Origin: Pseudomonas sp. St316
GTDB lineage: Bacteria; Pseudomonadota; Gammaproteobacteria; Pseudomonadales; Pseudomonadaceae
DNA: 64,000 nucleotides
Assembly: GCF_018325905.1 (NCBI RefSeq)
Contig: NZ_AP021901.1
Span: 1,054,001 to 1,118,000 of the forward strand
Reading direction: 5' to 3'
Of this stretch, positions 21,856-30,610 are shown one piece after another; position 1 is the stretch's first letter; each line of letters begins with the position of its first letter. Under the pieces are notes generated by a model. The model was not told the origin of the DNA. It saw only the letters and a program-made list of their open reading frames with translations, and did not search any database. The translations under genes and the position numbers were made by a program.

Positions 21856-21883
21856 GAACTTCTGTTTTAGCGCTGATTTCTAT
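21856..21883 (+). promoter_or_regulatory. Candidate AlgU (sigma-22) promoter for pagL
   Basis: GAACTT at 21856-21861 matches the AlgU -35 element exactly. After 17 bases comes TCTAT (consensus TCtgA), a weaker -10. It lies about 60 bases before the pagL start in an AT-rich gap. Envelope-stress control would suit a lipid A remodelling gene, but this is a motif reading only. Confidence 0.35.
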
Positions 21884-21939
21884 AGCTTCGAGTGTCGGTA
21901 ACAAAATCAACTAAGTCTGTCCGGAAAAGGATGTTTCTA

Positions 21940-22458
21940 ATGAAGCGCTTATTCTGCTTTGCCGCGTTTGCGGCTGCGTTGTTGGGGCACACTTACACTG
22001 CGCAAGCAGCGGGTGTGGAGTTTGGGGTGGGCCAGACCAGCGACTCGACCATGACCTATCGCCTGGGCATGCAGTTCGACTGGGACAAGAGTTGGCTGCA
22101 AAGTGACGTCGGTCGCCTGACCGGCTACTGGAGCGGCGCCTATACCTATTGGGAAGGGGACGAGACATCCAGCAACCACAGCCTGTCGTTCTCGCCCGTG
22201 TTCGTGTATGAATTTTCCGGCCAGAACGTGAAGCCTTACGTCGAAGCAGGTGTCGGTGTGGCACTGTTTGCCAATACCGAAGTGGAAACCAACAAGTTGG
22301 GAACGGCCTTCCAGTTCGAAGATCGCATCGGGTTCGGCCTGCGCTTCAATGGCGGACATGAAGTGGGCATTCGTGCCACCCATTACTCCAATGCCGGCAT
22401 CAAGTCGACTAACGACGGTGTAGAAAGCTACTCGCTGCACTACACGATGCCGCTGTAA
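21940..22458 (+). CDS. pagL: Lipid A 3-O-deacylase (PagL family)
   Basis: An outer-membrane beta-barrel enzyme that removes the 3-O acyl chain of lipid A. The 172-residue precursor has a signal peptide ending AQA. The catalytic triad fits the P. aeruginosa enzyme: His148 and Ser150 in HYSNAGI and Glu162 in DGVESY, with the same 2- and 12-residue spacing. The C-terminus ends in alternating aromatic residues as in barrel proteins. ATG 21940 has GGAAAAGG 9 bases upstream and is preferred to ATG 21931. Its position after murI matches PA4661. Confidence 0.93.
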   Translation: MKRLFCFAAFAAALLGHTYTAQAAGVEFGVGQTSDSTMTYRLGMQFDWDKSWLQSDVGRLTGYWSGAYTYWEGDETSSNHSLSFSPVFVYEFSGQNVKPYVEAGVGVALFANTEVETNKLGTAFQFEDRIGFGLRFNGGHEVGIRATHYSNAGIKSTNDGVESYSLHYTMPL

Positions 22459-22474
22459 CAAAACAGTTTGAGAA

Positions 22475-22562
22475 CTGTGGGAGCGAGCATGCTCGCGATA
22501 GCGATAGACCAGCCAAGATAAAGTTGTCTGAGCCACCGCTATCGCGAGCAAGCTCCCACAGT
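22475..22562. repeat. REPIN (inverted REP pair)
   Basis: Two inverted REP copies (GTGGGAGCGAGCATGCTCGCGATAGCG and its near-complement) are separated by about 35 bases. They lie between the convergent ends of pagL and the broken YkgJ-like gene. Confidence 0.9.
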
Positions 22563-22578
22563 AGATCAGACCAGACCT

Positions 22579-22883
22579 TTATCGATACGCCGTCGCAATC
22601 CCCTGGCGTTCTTCCAGGCACTCCGGTGCACCCATCTCGAACTCTCGGCAGATCAACGGACGCTTTTCGTAGATGGTGCACATCATGCTGTCGCGATCCA
22701 GGGCTGCGCACCAACCGTCATCAAGCCGCAGCATCACCTCACCCCCCAATCGTCCGTGTCGATAAAGCGCTCCGGGACCCCGGTGTCGGTGATCAGCATC
22801 ACTTCCAACTGGCAGCAGCACGCCGCGCACGTCGAACACGTGACGGCCGGTACCGGGATTTCATGGAGGGGGATGGTTTTCAT
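22579..22883 (-). pseudogene. YkgJ-family cysteine-cluster protein, frameshifted
   Basis: From ATG 22883 the frame reads MKTIPLHEIPVPAVTC, then a Cys cluster (CSTCAACCC), and reaches DTDDWG before hitting TGA at about 22734. The next frame continues the same protein as GGEVMLRLDDGWCAALD, then MCTIYEKRPLICREF, and ends at 22579. Adding one G to the G6 run (C6 on the plus strand, 22742-22747) restores a 101-residue protein of the zinc/iron-chelating YkgJ (UPF0153) type. The eight conserved cysteines survive across both halves, so the break is recent or a sequencing error. Function of the family is poorly known. Confidence 0.85.
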
Positions 22884-22910
22884 GGCGCGCAGTGTAAGGC
22901 AATCAGCGGC

Positions 22911-23684
22911 TCAGCGTTGTCCCTTGATCGGATAGCCGTTTTTCGCCTGGCATGAGCCGATATCGGACGGCAGGGTTTCGGTCGACGAAGGTAGCGGCCA
23001 GAGTGCGGTCATGGACGCAATGGGGAGTGCGATTTCCCGCGGGCGCTCGATCAACTGATTCAGCACATGCCGCGCTGCTTCGTCCGACGACCAGTGCGTC
23101 GGGGTTGGGAAACACTCGTCGGGCCCCCGCAATGGGTCGTCGTAGCCAGGGTGTACCAACGTCACATCGACACCCGCGTACGCCAGGTCCACCCGAGCCG
23201 ATTCGAACAGATGGCGCATCCCGCTGCCACCCGCTTCGGTTTGCGAAGGCGGCAGGTAAGTCGCCGGGCTGGCAATACCCACCAGATGAGGTTCGGTCCC
23301 GGCGCGCAACAAGGGCGCGGCCACTTCGATACAGAAACTGGCAGCCAGCAGATTGCTGCGCACGATATGCTCGATCAATGTGTGATCAGCCGGCAGCCCA
23401 TCAACGTACTCGGCCGTCCCGGCATTGACGATCACCTGATCCAGGGCGCCCCATTGCCGGGCGATCTGCTCGCCGATCTCGCGCACGGCCTGGCTGTCGG
23501 TCAAATTGCCGGGCACGGTCAGCAATTGCCCCGGATAACGTGCCGAAAGGGTTTCGCACGCTCGGGCCGAGCGCGAACTGACGGCCAGGTGTGCCCCCGT
23601 CGCCAGTATCGCTTCAGCCAACGAAGCGCCGATTCCGTTGCCAGCCCCGGTGAGCCAATAGCGCCGTGGCAGTCTTGGACCCAT
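22911..23684 (-). CDS. Short-chain dehydrogenase/reductase-like protein
   Basis: A 257-residue Rossmann protein with the NAD(P) loop TGAGNGIG (about residues 12-19) and the NAG motif (VNAGTAEY, about residue 90). The usual catalytic YxxxK is not visible where expected: after IASPATYLPPSQTE the chain reads GGSGMRHLFESARVDLAY, with Gly/Arg in place of Tyr/Lys. It may therefore bind a nucleotide without classical SDR chemistry. It lies downstream of phrB on the same strand (123-base gap) and probably belongs to the light-response cassette; SDR genes accompany phr in other pseudomonads. Confidence 0.8.
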   Translation of the reverse strand: MGPRLPRRYWLTGAGNGIGASLAEAILATGAHLAVSSRSARACETLSARYPGQLLTVPGNLTDSQAVREIGEQIARQWGALDQVIVNAGTAEYVDGLPADHTLIEHIVRSNLLAASFCIEVAAPLLRAGTEPHLVGIASPATYLPPSQTEAGGSGMRHLFESARVDLAYAGVDVTLVHPGYDDPLRGPDECFPTPTHWSSDEAARHVLNQLIERPREIALPIASMTALWPLPSSTETLPSDIGSCQAKNGYPIKGQR

Positions 23685-23807
23685 TCTCTACTCCTTTCGA
23701 TTGGACAGCGCACTGATACGTGGCTTTTCAGTAGCGTCCGTACGATTAGTAAGACTATATGTCATCGGCTAAACAATGCATCTCGCAGGCTGGCAATTTC
23801 ATGTTCG

Positions 23808-25259
23808 CTAATCGCCCATCCCTTCAACGGCTGCGTCCTGTCGCGCTGGCAGGTTTCTGAATGCTGCCAGCGCACGCGCCCTGGATTGGCTCAAGTCGAC
23901 AATCGGTGCCGGATAATCCACGGCGCCAAACAAGCCGCCCTGGGTATTTGGATTGTGGACCTGTTGCCTGTCCAGATCGTTCAGTTCAGGTAACCAGCGC
24001 TTGATGAACAAACCCTCGCGGTCAAATTTTTCCGACTGGCTCAACGGGTTGAAGATGCGAAACCAAGGCGCCGAATCGGTGCCGGTGGAGGCGCTCCACT
24101 GCCAGCCACCATTGTTGGCGGCCAGGTCGCCGTCGATCAGGTGCTGCATGAAAAAGCGCTCGCCTTCGCGCCAATCGATCAACAGGTTCTTGGTCAGGAA
24201 CATGGCGACGACCATCCGCAAACGGTTGTGCATCCAACCGGTCTCCAGCAATTGACGCATGGCCGCATCGATAATCGGCAGGCCGGTGCGTGCCTGCTTC
24301 CAGGCTTGCAGTTCAGCGGGGGCCTTGCGCCAGGCCAGCGCCTCGGTTTCGGGGCGAAACGCACGATGGCGCGACACGCGTGGATAGCCCACTAGAATGT
24401 GTTTATAAAACTCGCGCCAGAGCAATTCATTGATCCAGGTCACAGCGCCGGCACTTCCGCTCTCGAATTCACCTTGGTTGGATTGCAGGGCGGCGTGCAG
24501 GCACTGACGCGGCGACACCACCCCTGCCACCAGATAGGCCGATAGCTGGCTGGTGCCGGGCCTGGCGGGATAATCCCGTTCGCCTTGGTAATCGTCGATG
24601 TGCTGCTCGACAAAGGTGTCCAGGCGCCGACGGACTTCGGTCTCCCCGGCGGGCCAGAGGGCGCGTAGCGCTTCGCTGGGCGGGGCGAACCCGTCGACTT
24701 GCGTCGGCACCGGGTCGCGGGCAATGCCGGTGGGGGCCTGCCGGGCCGGCGTGGCGACCAGACTCGGCAATGAAAAGTGCAGGCGGCTATAGCAGACCTT
24801 GCGGAACTGACTGAACACTTGGAAGTAATTGCCGGTCTTGGTCAGCACGCTACCGGGCTTGAACAACAATTGATCGAGGTGGCTGTGAAATTCAACGCCC
24901 TGGTCATTCAACGCGCGGGCGACTTCGGCGTCGCGTCGGGTTTCATTCAGGCCGTACTCTTCGTTGACATGCACGGCACCGACGTTCAGTTCGCGACACA
25001 GCTTGAGCAGTACCTGCGGGGCTTGGTGCCAATGCGCTGCGGCGCGGATCAGCAGTGGGACGTTCAATTCGGCCAGGGCCGCACTTAACGCGGCGAGGTT
25101 GCGCAGCCAGAAATCGATCTTGCACGGTGCGTCGTCATGGGCGCGCCATTGTTCGGGGCAGGTCAAGTACACCGCCACGCAGGGTCCTTGGGCTGCAGCC
25201 GCTGCAAGGGCGGTATTGTCGTGCAGGCGCAAGTCGCTGCGCAGCCAGATAAGTTGCAT
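23808..25259 (-). CDS. phrB: Deoxyribodipyrimidine photolyase (CPD photolyase)
   Basis: Repairs cyclobutane pyrimidine dimers using blue light through FAD and an antenna cofactor. It has 483 residues. The N-terminal alpha/beta antenna domain starts MQLIWLRSDLRLHDN. The C-terminal FAD domain has the class I signature: WMHNRLRMVVAMFL, then GDLAANNGGWQW and ASTGTDSAPWFRIFNP. I use ATG 25259; ATG 25271, four codons earlier, is possible but overlaps the stop of the upstream MerR gene. It follows that gene by 12 bases and should share its transcript. Confidence 0.96.
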   Translation of the reverse strand: MQLIWLRSDLRLHDNTALAAAAAQGPCVAVYLTCPEQWRAHDDAPCKIDFWLRNLAALSAALAELNVPLLIRAAAHWHQAPQVLLKLCRELNVGAVHVNEEYGLNETRRDAEVARALNDQGVEFHSHLDQLLFKPGSVLTKTGNYFQVFSQFRKVCYSRLHFSLPSLVATPARQAPTGIARDPVPTQVDGFAPPSEALRALWPAGETEVRRRLDTFVEQHIDDYQGERDYPARPGTSQLSAYLVAGVVSPRQCLHAALQSNQGEFESGSAGAVTWINELLWREFYKHILVGYPRVSRHRAFRPETEALAWRKAPAELQAWKQARTGLPIIDAAMRQLLETGWMHNRLRMVVAMFLTKNLLIDWREGERFFMQHLIDGDLAANNGGWQWSASTGTDSAPWFRIFNPLSQSEKFDREGLFIKRWLPELNDLDRQQVHNPNTQGGLFGAVDYPAPIVDLSQSRARALAAFRNLPARQDAAVEGMGD

Positions 25260-25271
25260 GCTGTCTTCCAT

Positions 25272-26219
25272 CTAAAGGAGTTCTCGGCGACTCAGTTCGC
25301 GGTGAGCCGATAACGGGTCTTCGGCCCAGGACACGTCAACCATCGACACGCCTGTGGATAACCTGGCGTGGTGGATCGACGCGGCTGGGCCGGCAATGAC
25401 GATAGGGCAATCGATTCCACCCAGCAGCCTGGGCAGTAGGGACAGGTTGAGGGCTTGACTGGCATACAGCAGGACGCCGCGGGCCTTGAGGCGCTCGACA
25501 GCCAGGGCCAGTTCGCCGGCCGGTAGCGGGCTGTCGAACACTTCCACCGGGCAGTCGGCGCTGCTGGCCAGCCAGGCGGTGAGCCACAGGTGTGGCTCCT
25601 GGGGCGAGTCCGAATGATTGACCAGCAACAGCGGCGCGCCGCGCAACTGACGATTGTTGTGGTAGATCCGGCTGCCGAACTTGCTGCGCAGCCACGAGTA
25701 CAGGAAGACCCGTTCCAGCTGCGCGCCGAACTGGCCTTGCCAACGCACGTGCAGCTCGGCCAGCAACGGCAAGAGCAACTGCTCGCACACGGTCCAGGGC
25801 GGGTACAGCGCCATCGCCTGGTTGACCAGGTCATCGATCTGGCGCTCGGCCAGTTGCGTCACCGCCAGCACCAGGGCGTGGCGCTGACGTTGCCAGTCAT
25901 TCTCCGGCACCTGTGTAGGTTCGGTCGGTGGCTGCGGTGTGTCCAGCAAAGGCTTTATCTTGCTTACCGCAACGCCGCGGTCGATCCAGGTGAGAATGCT
26001 CAGGATCCGTTGCACATGGTCGGCATTGAACAGTCGGTGGCCCTTGGGGGTGCGGTGCGGCACGATCAGGCCATAACGGCGCTCCCAGGCTCGCAACGTG
26101 ACGGCGTTGACGCCGGTTTGCCGGGCGACCTCGCGTATGGGAAGCCAGCCTTGCGCCAAGGCCTTGGCAAAATCGGCACCCAGGTCTTCGCTGGCGCTGG
26201 AGTCGGGTTCGTTCTTCAT
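25272..26219 (-). CDS. MerR-family regulator, LitR/CarH-like, cobalamin ligands apparently absent
   Basis: A 315-residue regulator from ATG 26219. The MerR DNA-binding domain (about residues 24-95) contains REVARQTGVNAVTLRAWERR and RTPKGHRLF, as in LitR/CarH. A helical bundle (about 115-195) and a B12-binding-like alpha/beta domain (about 200-300) follow. CarH has W-x9-E-H in the bundle; here the Trp of RWQGQFGAQLERV is followed by R-V instead of E-H, and no D-x-H-x-x-G is visible. It is therefore unlikely to sense light through adenosylcobalamin as CarH does. Its start overlaps the rudS stop by one base (TGATG) and phrB follows, so it probably controls this cassette. Confidence 0.87.
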   Translation of the reverse strand: MKNEPDSSASEDLGADFAKALAQGWLPIREVARQTGVNAVTLRAWERRYGLIVPHRTPKGHRLFNADHVQRILSILTWIDRGVAVSKIKPLLDTPQPPTEPTQVPENDWQRQRHALVLAVTQLAERQIDDLVNQAMALYPPWTVCEQLLLPLLAELHVRWQGQFGAQLERVFLYSWLRSKFGSRIYHNNRQLRGAPLLLVNHSDSPQEPHLWLTAWLASSADCPVEVFDSPLPAGELALAVERLKARGVLLYASQALNLSLLPRLLGGIDCPIVIAGPAASIHHARLSTGVSMVDVSWAEDPLSAHRELSRRELL

Positions 26220-27181
26220 CAAATAGCGTTTCGCAAGCTGAGGTTTTCCGGGTGCGGTTGCAGGTAGACCTGCTGCGCCAGGTAAGGATCGGGGTGCAGG
26301 CGCAAGTGATGCTTGAGCAACGTCAGTGGCACCACCAAGGGCACGATGCCGAGGCGATATTGCCCGATCAGATGCTGTACTTCCTGTTTGTCCTCGGCGT
26401 CGATGGCGCGCTTGAGGTAACCGCTCAGGTGTTGCAGCACATTGGTGTGGGTGCGGCGGGTGGCGCATTTCTTCAAGGCGGCCATCAATGCGCTGAAATA
26501 GCGTGAGCCCAACTCATTGGGGTCGGCCTTGCCCATGTTGCCCAGCAAATTGCCCAGGGCCTTGTATTGCACCGGGTTGTGGGCCATCAGCAGGTACTTG
26601 TAGCGCGAGTGGAATTCGATCAGGTCGCGACGGGTCAGGCCCTGGCGACGCAAGGATTGCCAGGCGGCATAGGCGAACACCCGGGTCAGGAAGTTCTCCC
26701 GCAGCACCGGGTCATTGAGGCGACCGTCTTCCTCAACCGGCAGGTCGGGGTGGCGTTCGCAGAAGGCCTGGGCATAGATGCCGCGGCCGCCGCCGTCCTG
26801 GGTCACGCCGTTGTGGTCGTAGACCTTGACCCGCTCCAGCCCGCAGGACGGCGATTTCTGCATGAAGATGTAGCCGCAGATGTCATCCAGTTCCCCTGCC
26901 ATTTGCTGCCCGTAGTCGGCCAGCGGCCGGGTCACGTTGAGGTCGCGATTCACCGTGCCGAGTGCCTCGGGGTGTTCGGGGTTGCCCACCAGCCGAATCG
27001 GCTCCCGGGGGATACCCAGGCCGATGGCGACTTCGGGGCACACCGGCACGAAATCGAAATAGTCGACGAGGGTGCGGCTGCACAACTGCGATTGCTTGTG
27101 CCCGCCGTTAAAGCGAACTTCAGCACCCATCAGGCAGGCGCTGATGGCGATTCTGGGTTTGGCGATGGCTGTGCTGGGCAT
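26219..27181 (-). CDS. rudS: RudS-type tRNA 4-thiouridine desulfidase (DUF523-DUF1722)
   Basis: A 320-residue fusion. Residues about 10-165 are a TudS/DUF523 domain with the three cysteines expected to hold a [4Fe-4S] cluster (SACLMG, VCPEV, SPSCG). Residues about 195-310 are DUF1722 (YKYLLMAHNPVQYKALG). Enzymes of this fusion type (RudS; YbgA in enterics) have been reported to remove sulfur from s4U8-containing tRNA and to reduce UVA-induced growth delay, which fits its place beside photolyase. It is first in the rudS-merR-phrB run; the promoter region carries two TGTACA motifs. Assignment to RudS is by domain layout. Confidence 0.87.
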   Translation of the reverse strand: MPSTAIAKPRIAISACLMGAEVRFNGGHKQSQLCSRTLVDYFDFVPVCPEVAIGLGIPREPIRLVGNPEHPEALGTVNRDLNVTRPLADYGQQMAGELDDICGYIFMQKSPSCGLERVKVYDHNGVTQDGGGRGIYAQAFCERHPDLPVEEDGRLNDPVLRENFLTRVFAYAAWQSLRRQGLTRRDLIEFHSRYKYLLMAHNPVQYKALGNLLGNMGKADPNELGSRYFSALMAALKKCATRRTHTNVLQHLSGYLKRAIDAEDKQEVQHLIGQYRLGIVPLVVPLTLLKHHLRLHPDPYLAQQVYLQPHPENLSLRNAI

Positions 27182-27204
27182 AGGCGGCCTCTGATTGCTA
27201 AAAC

Positions 27205-27230
27205 TTGTACAGTTTTGTATTTCTGTACAA
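27205..27230 (-). promoter_or_regulatory. Inverted TTGTACA operator upstream of rudS-merR-phrB
   Basis: Read on the minus strand, TTGTACA is followed after 12 bases by TGTACAA, a 26-bp dyad about 24-49 bases before the rudS start. TGTACA-type motifs are typical of LitR/CarH-family operators, and the MerR regulator two genes on is the obvious candidate to bind. The spacing also places the site over the likely core promoter. Confidence 0.6.
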
Positions 27231-27308
27231 TATTTTCATCATAGGTCCGAACGTGCACAAGTCAACCGGATTTGTAGGGTGAGGTAACGTCAATCTCTGT
27301 CGCAGGCA

Positions 27309-27333
27309 GGCTGCTGTCTCTTTCGACAGCAGC
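27309..27333 (-). other. Stem-loop downstream of renalase-like gene
   Basis: GCTGCTGTC pairs with GACAGCAGC around a short loop, about 25-45 bases past the renalase-like stop. No T-tract follows on the minus strand, so termination here is uncertain. Confidence 0.45.
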
Positions 27334-27355
27334 GGATGGCGATGTGTGGCGCGCT

Positions 27356-28417
<1,062 letters not shown>

Positions 28418-28538
28418 TTACCGTTCGCGTTTGGACAGGTTGTCCTATTGTTAAACACAGACCCTGTCCGATACGAAAAATCCCTGCTTATAAAAATAGA
28501 CTAATGGGCCGGGTAAAACGCGATGCGAGGAACATCTC

Positions 28539-29438
28539 ATGCACATATTGCTGACCGGCGGTACTGGTTTGATCGGACGTCAGCTCTGCCGCCTCTGGTT
28601 AGGGCAGGGACATCGCTTGACGGTATGGAGTCGCCGACCCGAAGAAGTGACGAAAATCTGTGGCGCAGATGTGCGAGGCGTTGCCAGGCTTGATGACGTT
28701 GTCGAGCCGGTGGACGCGGTGGTCAACCTCGCGGGAGCGCCGATTGCCGACCGGCCCTGGAGCCACAAACGCAAGATGTTGCTGTGGAGCAGTCGCGTCA
28801 CGTTGACGGAAGTTTTGCTGGCGTGGCTGGAGCGTTGCGAACAGAGACCGCAGGTGTTGATTTCCGGTTCTGCCGTGGGCTGGTACGGCGACGGTGGCGA
28901 GCGTGAGTTGACCGAGGAGTCGGGGCCGGTGAGTGAAGATTTCGCCAGCCAGTTGTGCATCGCTTGGGAAGAAACCGCGCAACGGGCCGAGGCGTTGGGC
29001 ATGCGTGTGGTGCTGGTTCGTACCGGCCTGGTCCTGTCTGCCGAGGGCGGCTTTTTGTCGCGGTTGCTGCTGCCATTCAAACTGGCGCTGGGCGGGCGTA
29101 TCGGCAATGGTCGGCAGTGGATGCCGTGGATTCATATTGACGATCAAATCGCCCTGATTGATTTTCTTCTGCACCGCTTTGATGCCCGCGGTCCTTATAA
29201 TGCGTGCGCGCCGAACCCGGTGCGCAACCGCGATTTTGCCAAGGCCCTGGGGCATGTATTGCATCGGCCAGCCGTGGTGCCGATGCCGGAACTTGCGTTG
29301 AAAGTTGCGCTGGGGGAGTTGTCATTGCTGTTGCTCGGCGGCCAGCGCGCCACGCCGGCCCGATTGCAGGCGGCGGGTTTTACATTCCGCTTCACTGATT
29401 TGCCTGCGGCCCTGGAAGACTTGTCCAGCCGCCTTTGA
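28539..29438 (+). CDS. TIGR01777-family NAD-dependent epimerase-like protein (YfcH type)
   Basis: A 299-residue atypical SDR. It shows [12 protein letters not shown] at the N-terminus (NAD(P) loop), the [14 protein letters not shown] motif and [10 protein letters not shown], followed by the C-terminal DUF1731 region ([13 protein letters not shown]). Enzyme activity for the family is not established. It lies 13 bases upstream of hemH and should be co-transcribed with it. It is divergent from the renalase-like gene, with TGTACA motifs in the shared 196-base gap. Confidence 0.88.
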   Translation: MHILLTGGTGLIGRQLCRLWLGQGHRLTVWSRRPEEVTKICGADVRGVARLDDVVEPVDAVVNLAGAPIADRPWSHKRKMLLWSSRVTLTEVLLAWLERCEQRPQVLISGSAVGWYGDGGERELTEESGPVSEDFASQLCIAWEETAQRAEALGMRVVLVRTGLVLSAEGGFLSRLLLPFKLALGGRIGNGRQWMPWIHIDDQIALIDFLLHRFDARGPYNACAPNPVRNRDFAKALGHVLHRPAVVPMPELALKVALGELSLLLLGGQRATPARLQAAGFTFRFTDLPAALEDLSSRL

Positions 29439-29451
29439 AATAGGACGTTGC

Positions 29452-30477
29452 ATGACCGATCACGCGTTGCTTCTGGTGAATCTGGGTTCACCTGCCTCCA
29501 CTTCGGTGGCCGATGTGCGCCGCTACCTCAATCAATTCCTGATGGATCCGTATGTCATCGACCTGCCGTGGCCGGTGCGGCGCTTGCTGGTGTCGCTGAT
29601 CCTGATCAAGCGTCCCGAGCAATCGGCCCATGCCTACGCCTCGATCTGGTGGGAGGAGGGTTCACCGCTGGTGGTGCTCAGTCGCCGGCTGCAACAGGTC
29701 ATGACCGCGCAGTGGACCCAGGGCCCGGTAGAGCTGGCAATGCGTTATGGCGAGCCGTCCATTGAATCGGCGTTGGTGCGGCTGGCGAGCCAGGGTCACA
29801 AGAAGATTACGTTGGCGCCGTTGTACCCGCAGTTCGCCGACAGCACCGTGACCACGGTGATCGAGGAGGCCAAGCGGGTCGTGCGGGAAAAGAAACTCAA
29901 TGTGCAGTTCTCGATTCTCCAGCCGTTCTATGATCAGCCCGAATACCTCGACGCCCTGGTGGCCAGCGCCAAGCCGTACCTGATGCAGGAACACGATCAT
30001 CTGTTGTTGAGTTTCCACGGCTTGCCGGAGCGACACCTGACCAAGCTCGACCCTACGGGGTTTCATTGCTTCAGGGATGCCGACTGTTGCAAGAACGCCC
30101 CACCGGAGGTCATGGCGACCTGTTACCGCGCGCAATGCATCCGCACGGCCGAGCTGTTCGCCCAACGCATGGGGCTCAAGGACGGCCAATGGTCGGTGTC
30201 GTTCCAGTCGCGATTGGGGCGGGCCAAGTGGATCGAACCCTATACTGAGGCGCGCTTGGATGAGTTGGCCAAAAGTGGCGTGAAGAAAGTGTTGGTGATG
30301 TGTCCGGCGTTCGTGGCCGACTGCATCGAGACCCTGGAGGAAATCGGCGATCGCGGTCGTGAGCAGTTCCGCGCGGCAGGGGGGGAGGAGTTGGTGCTGG
30401 TGCCGTGTCTCAATGACGAGCCGCAGTGGGCCAAGGCGTTGAGTACTCTCTGCGAACGGGCGCCGATAGCGTTGTGA
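29452..30477 (+). CDS. hemH: Ferrochelatase
   Basis: Inserts Fe2+ into protoporphyrin IX, the last step of protoheme synthesis, at the inner face of the membrane. It has 341 residues. It starts [16 protein letters not shown]. The catalytic His is in [10 protein letters not shown] (about residue 187), and the conserved [15 protein letters not shown] segment is near residue 284. Several Cys ([14 protein letters not shown]) lie between. ATG 29452 is preferred to the upstream in-frame start at 29305, which lies inside the TIGR01777 gene. Confidence 0.96.
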   Translation: MTDHALLLVNLGSPASTSVADVRRYLNQFLMDPYVIDLPWPVRRLLVSLILIKRPEQSAHAYASIWWEEGSPLVVLSRRLQQVMTAQWTQGPVELAMRYGEPSIESALVRLASQGHKKITLAPLYPQFADSTVTTVIEEAKRVVREKKLNVQFSILQPFYDQPEYLDALVASAKPYLMQEHDHLLLSFHGLPERHLTKLDPTGFHCFRDADCCKNAPPEVMATCYRAQCIRTAELFAQRMGLKDGQWSVSFQSRLGRAKWIEPYTEARLDELAKSGVKKVLVMCPAFVADCIETLEEIGDRGREQFRAAGGEELVLVPCLNDEPQWAKALSTLCERAPIAL

Positions 30478-30488
30478 GGCTCAAGGGC

Positions 30489-30590
30489 CTCATCGCGAGC
30501 AAGCTCGCTCCCACAGTGGATCTCGAGTGATCACAAAACGTGTGTACACCGCAGATCTCATGTGGGAGCGAGCTTGCTCGCGATGGCTTT
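30489..30590. repeat. REPIN between convergent hemH and uraA
   Basis: Two inverted REP copies, CATCGCGAGCAAGCTCGCTC at the left and GGGAGCGAGCTTGCTCGCGA at the right, lie about 45 bases apart in the 133-base gap between the two convergent genes. Confidence 0.9.
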
Positions 30591-30610
30591 CTGACGGACA
30601 ACAAAGTACT

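Noticed and set aside
30545..30550. A further TGTACA site near hemH
   Set aside because: It is single, lies between the arms of a REPIN at the 3' ends of two convergent genes, and controls no promoter.
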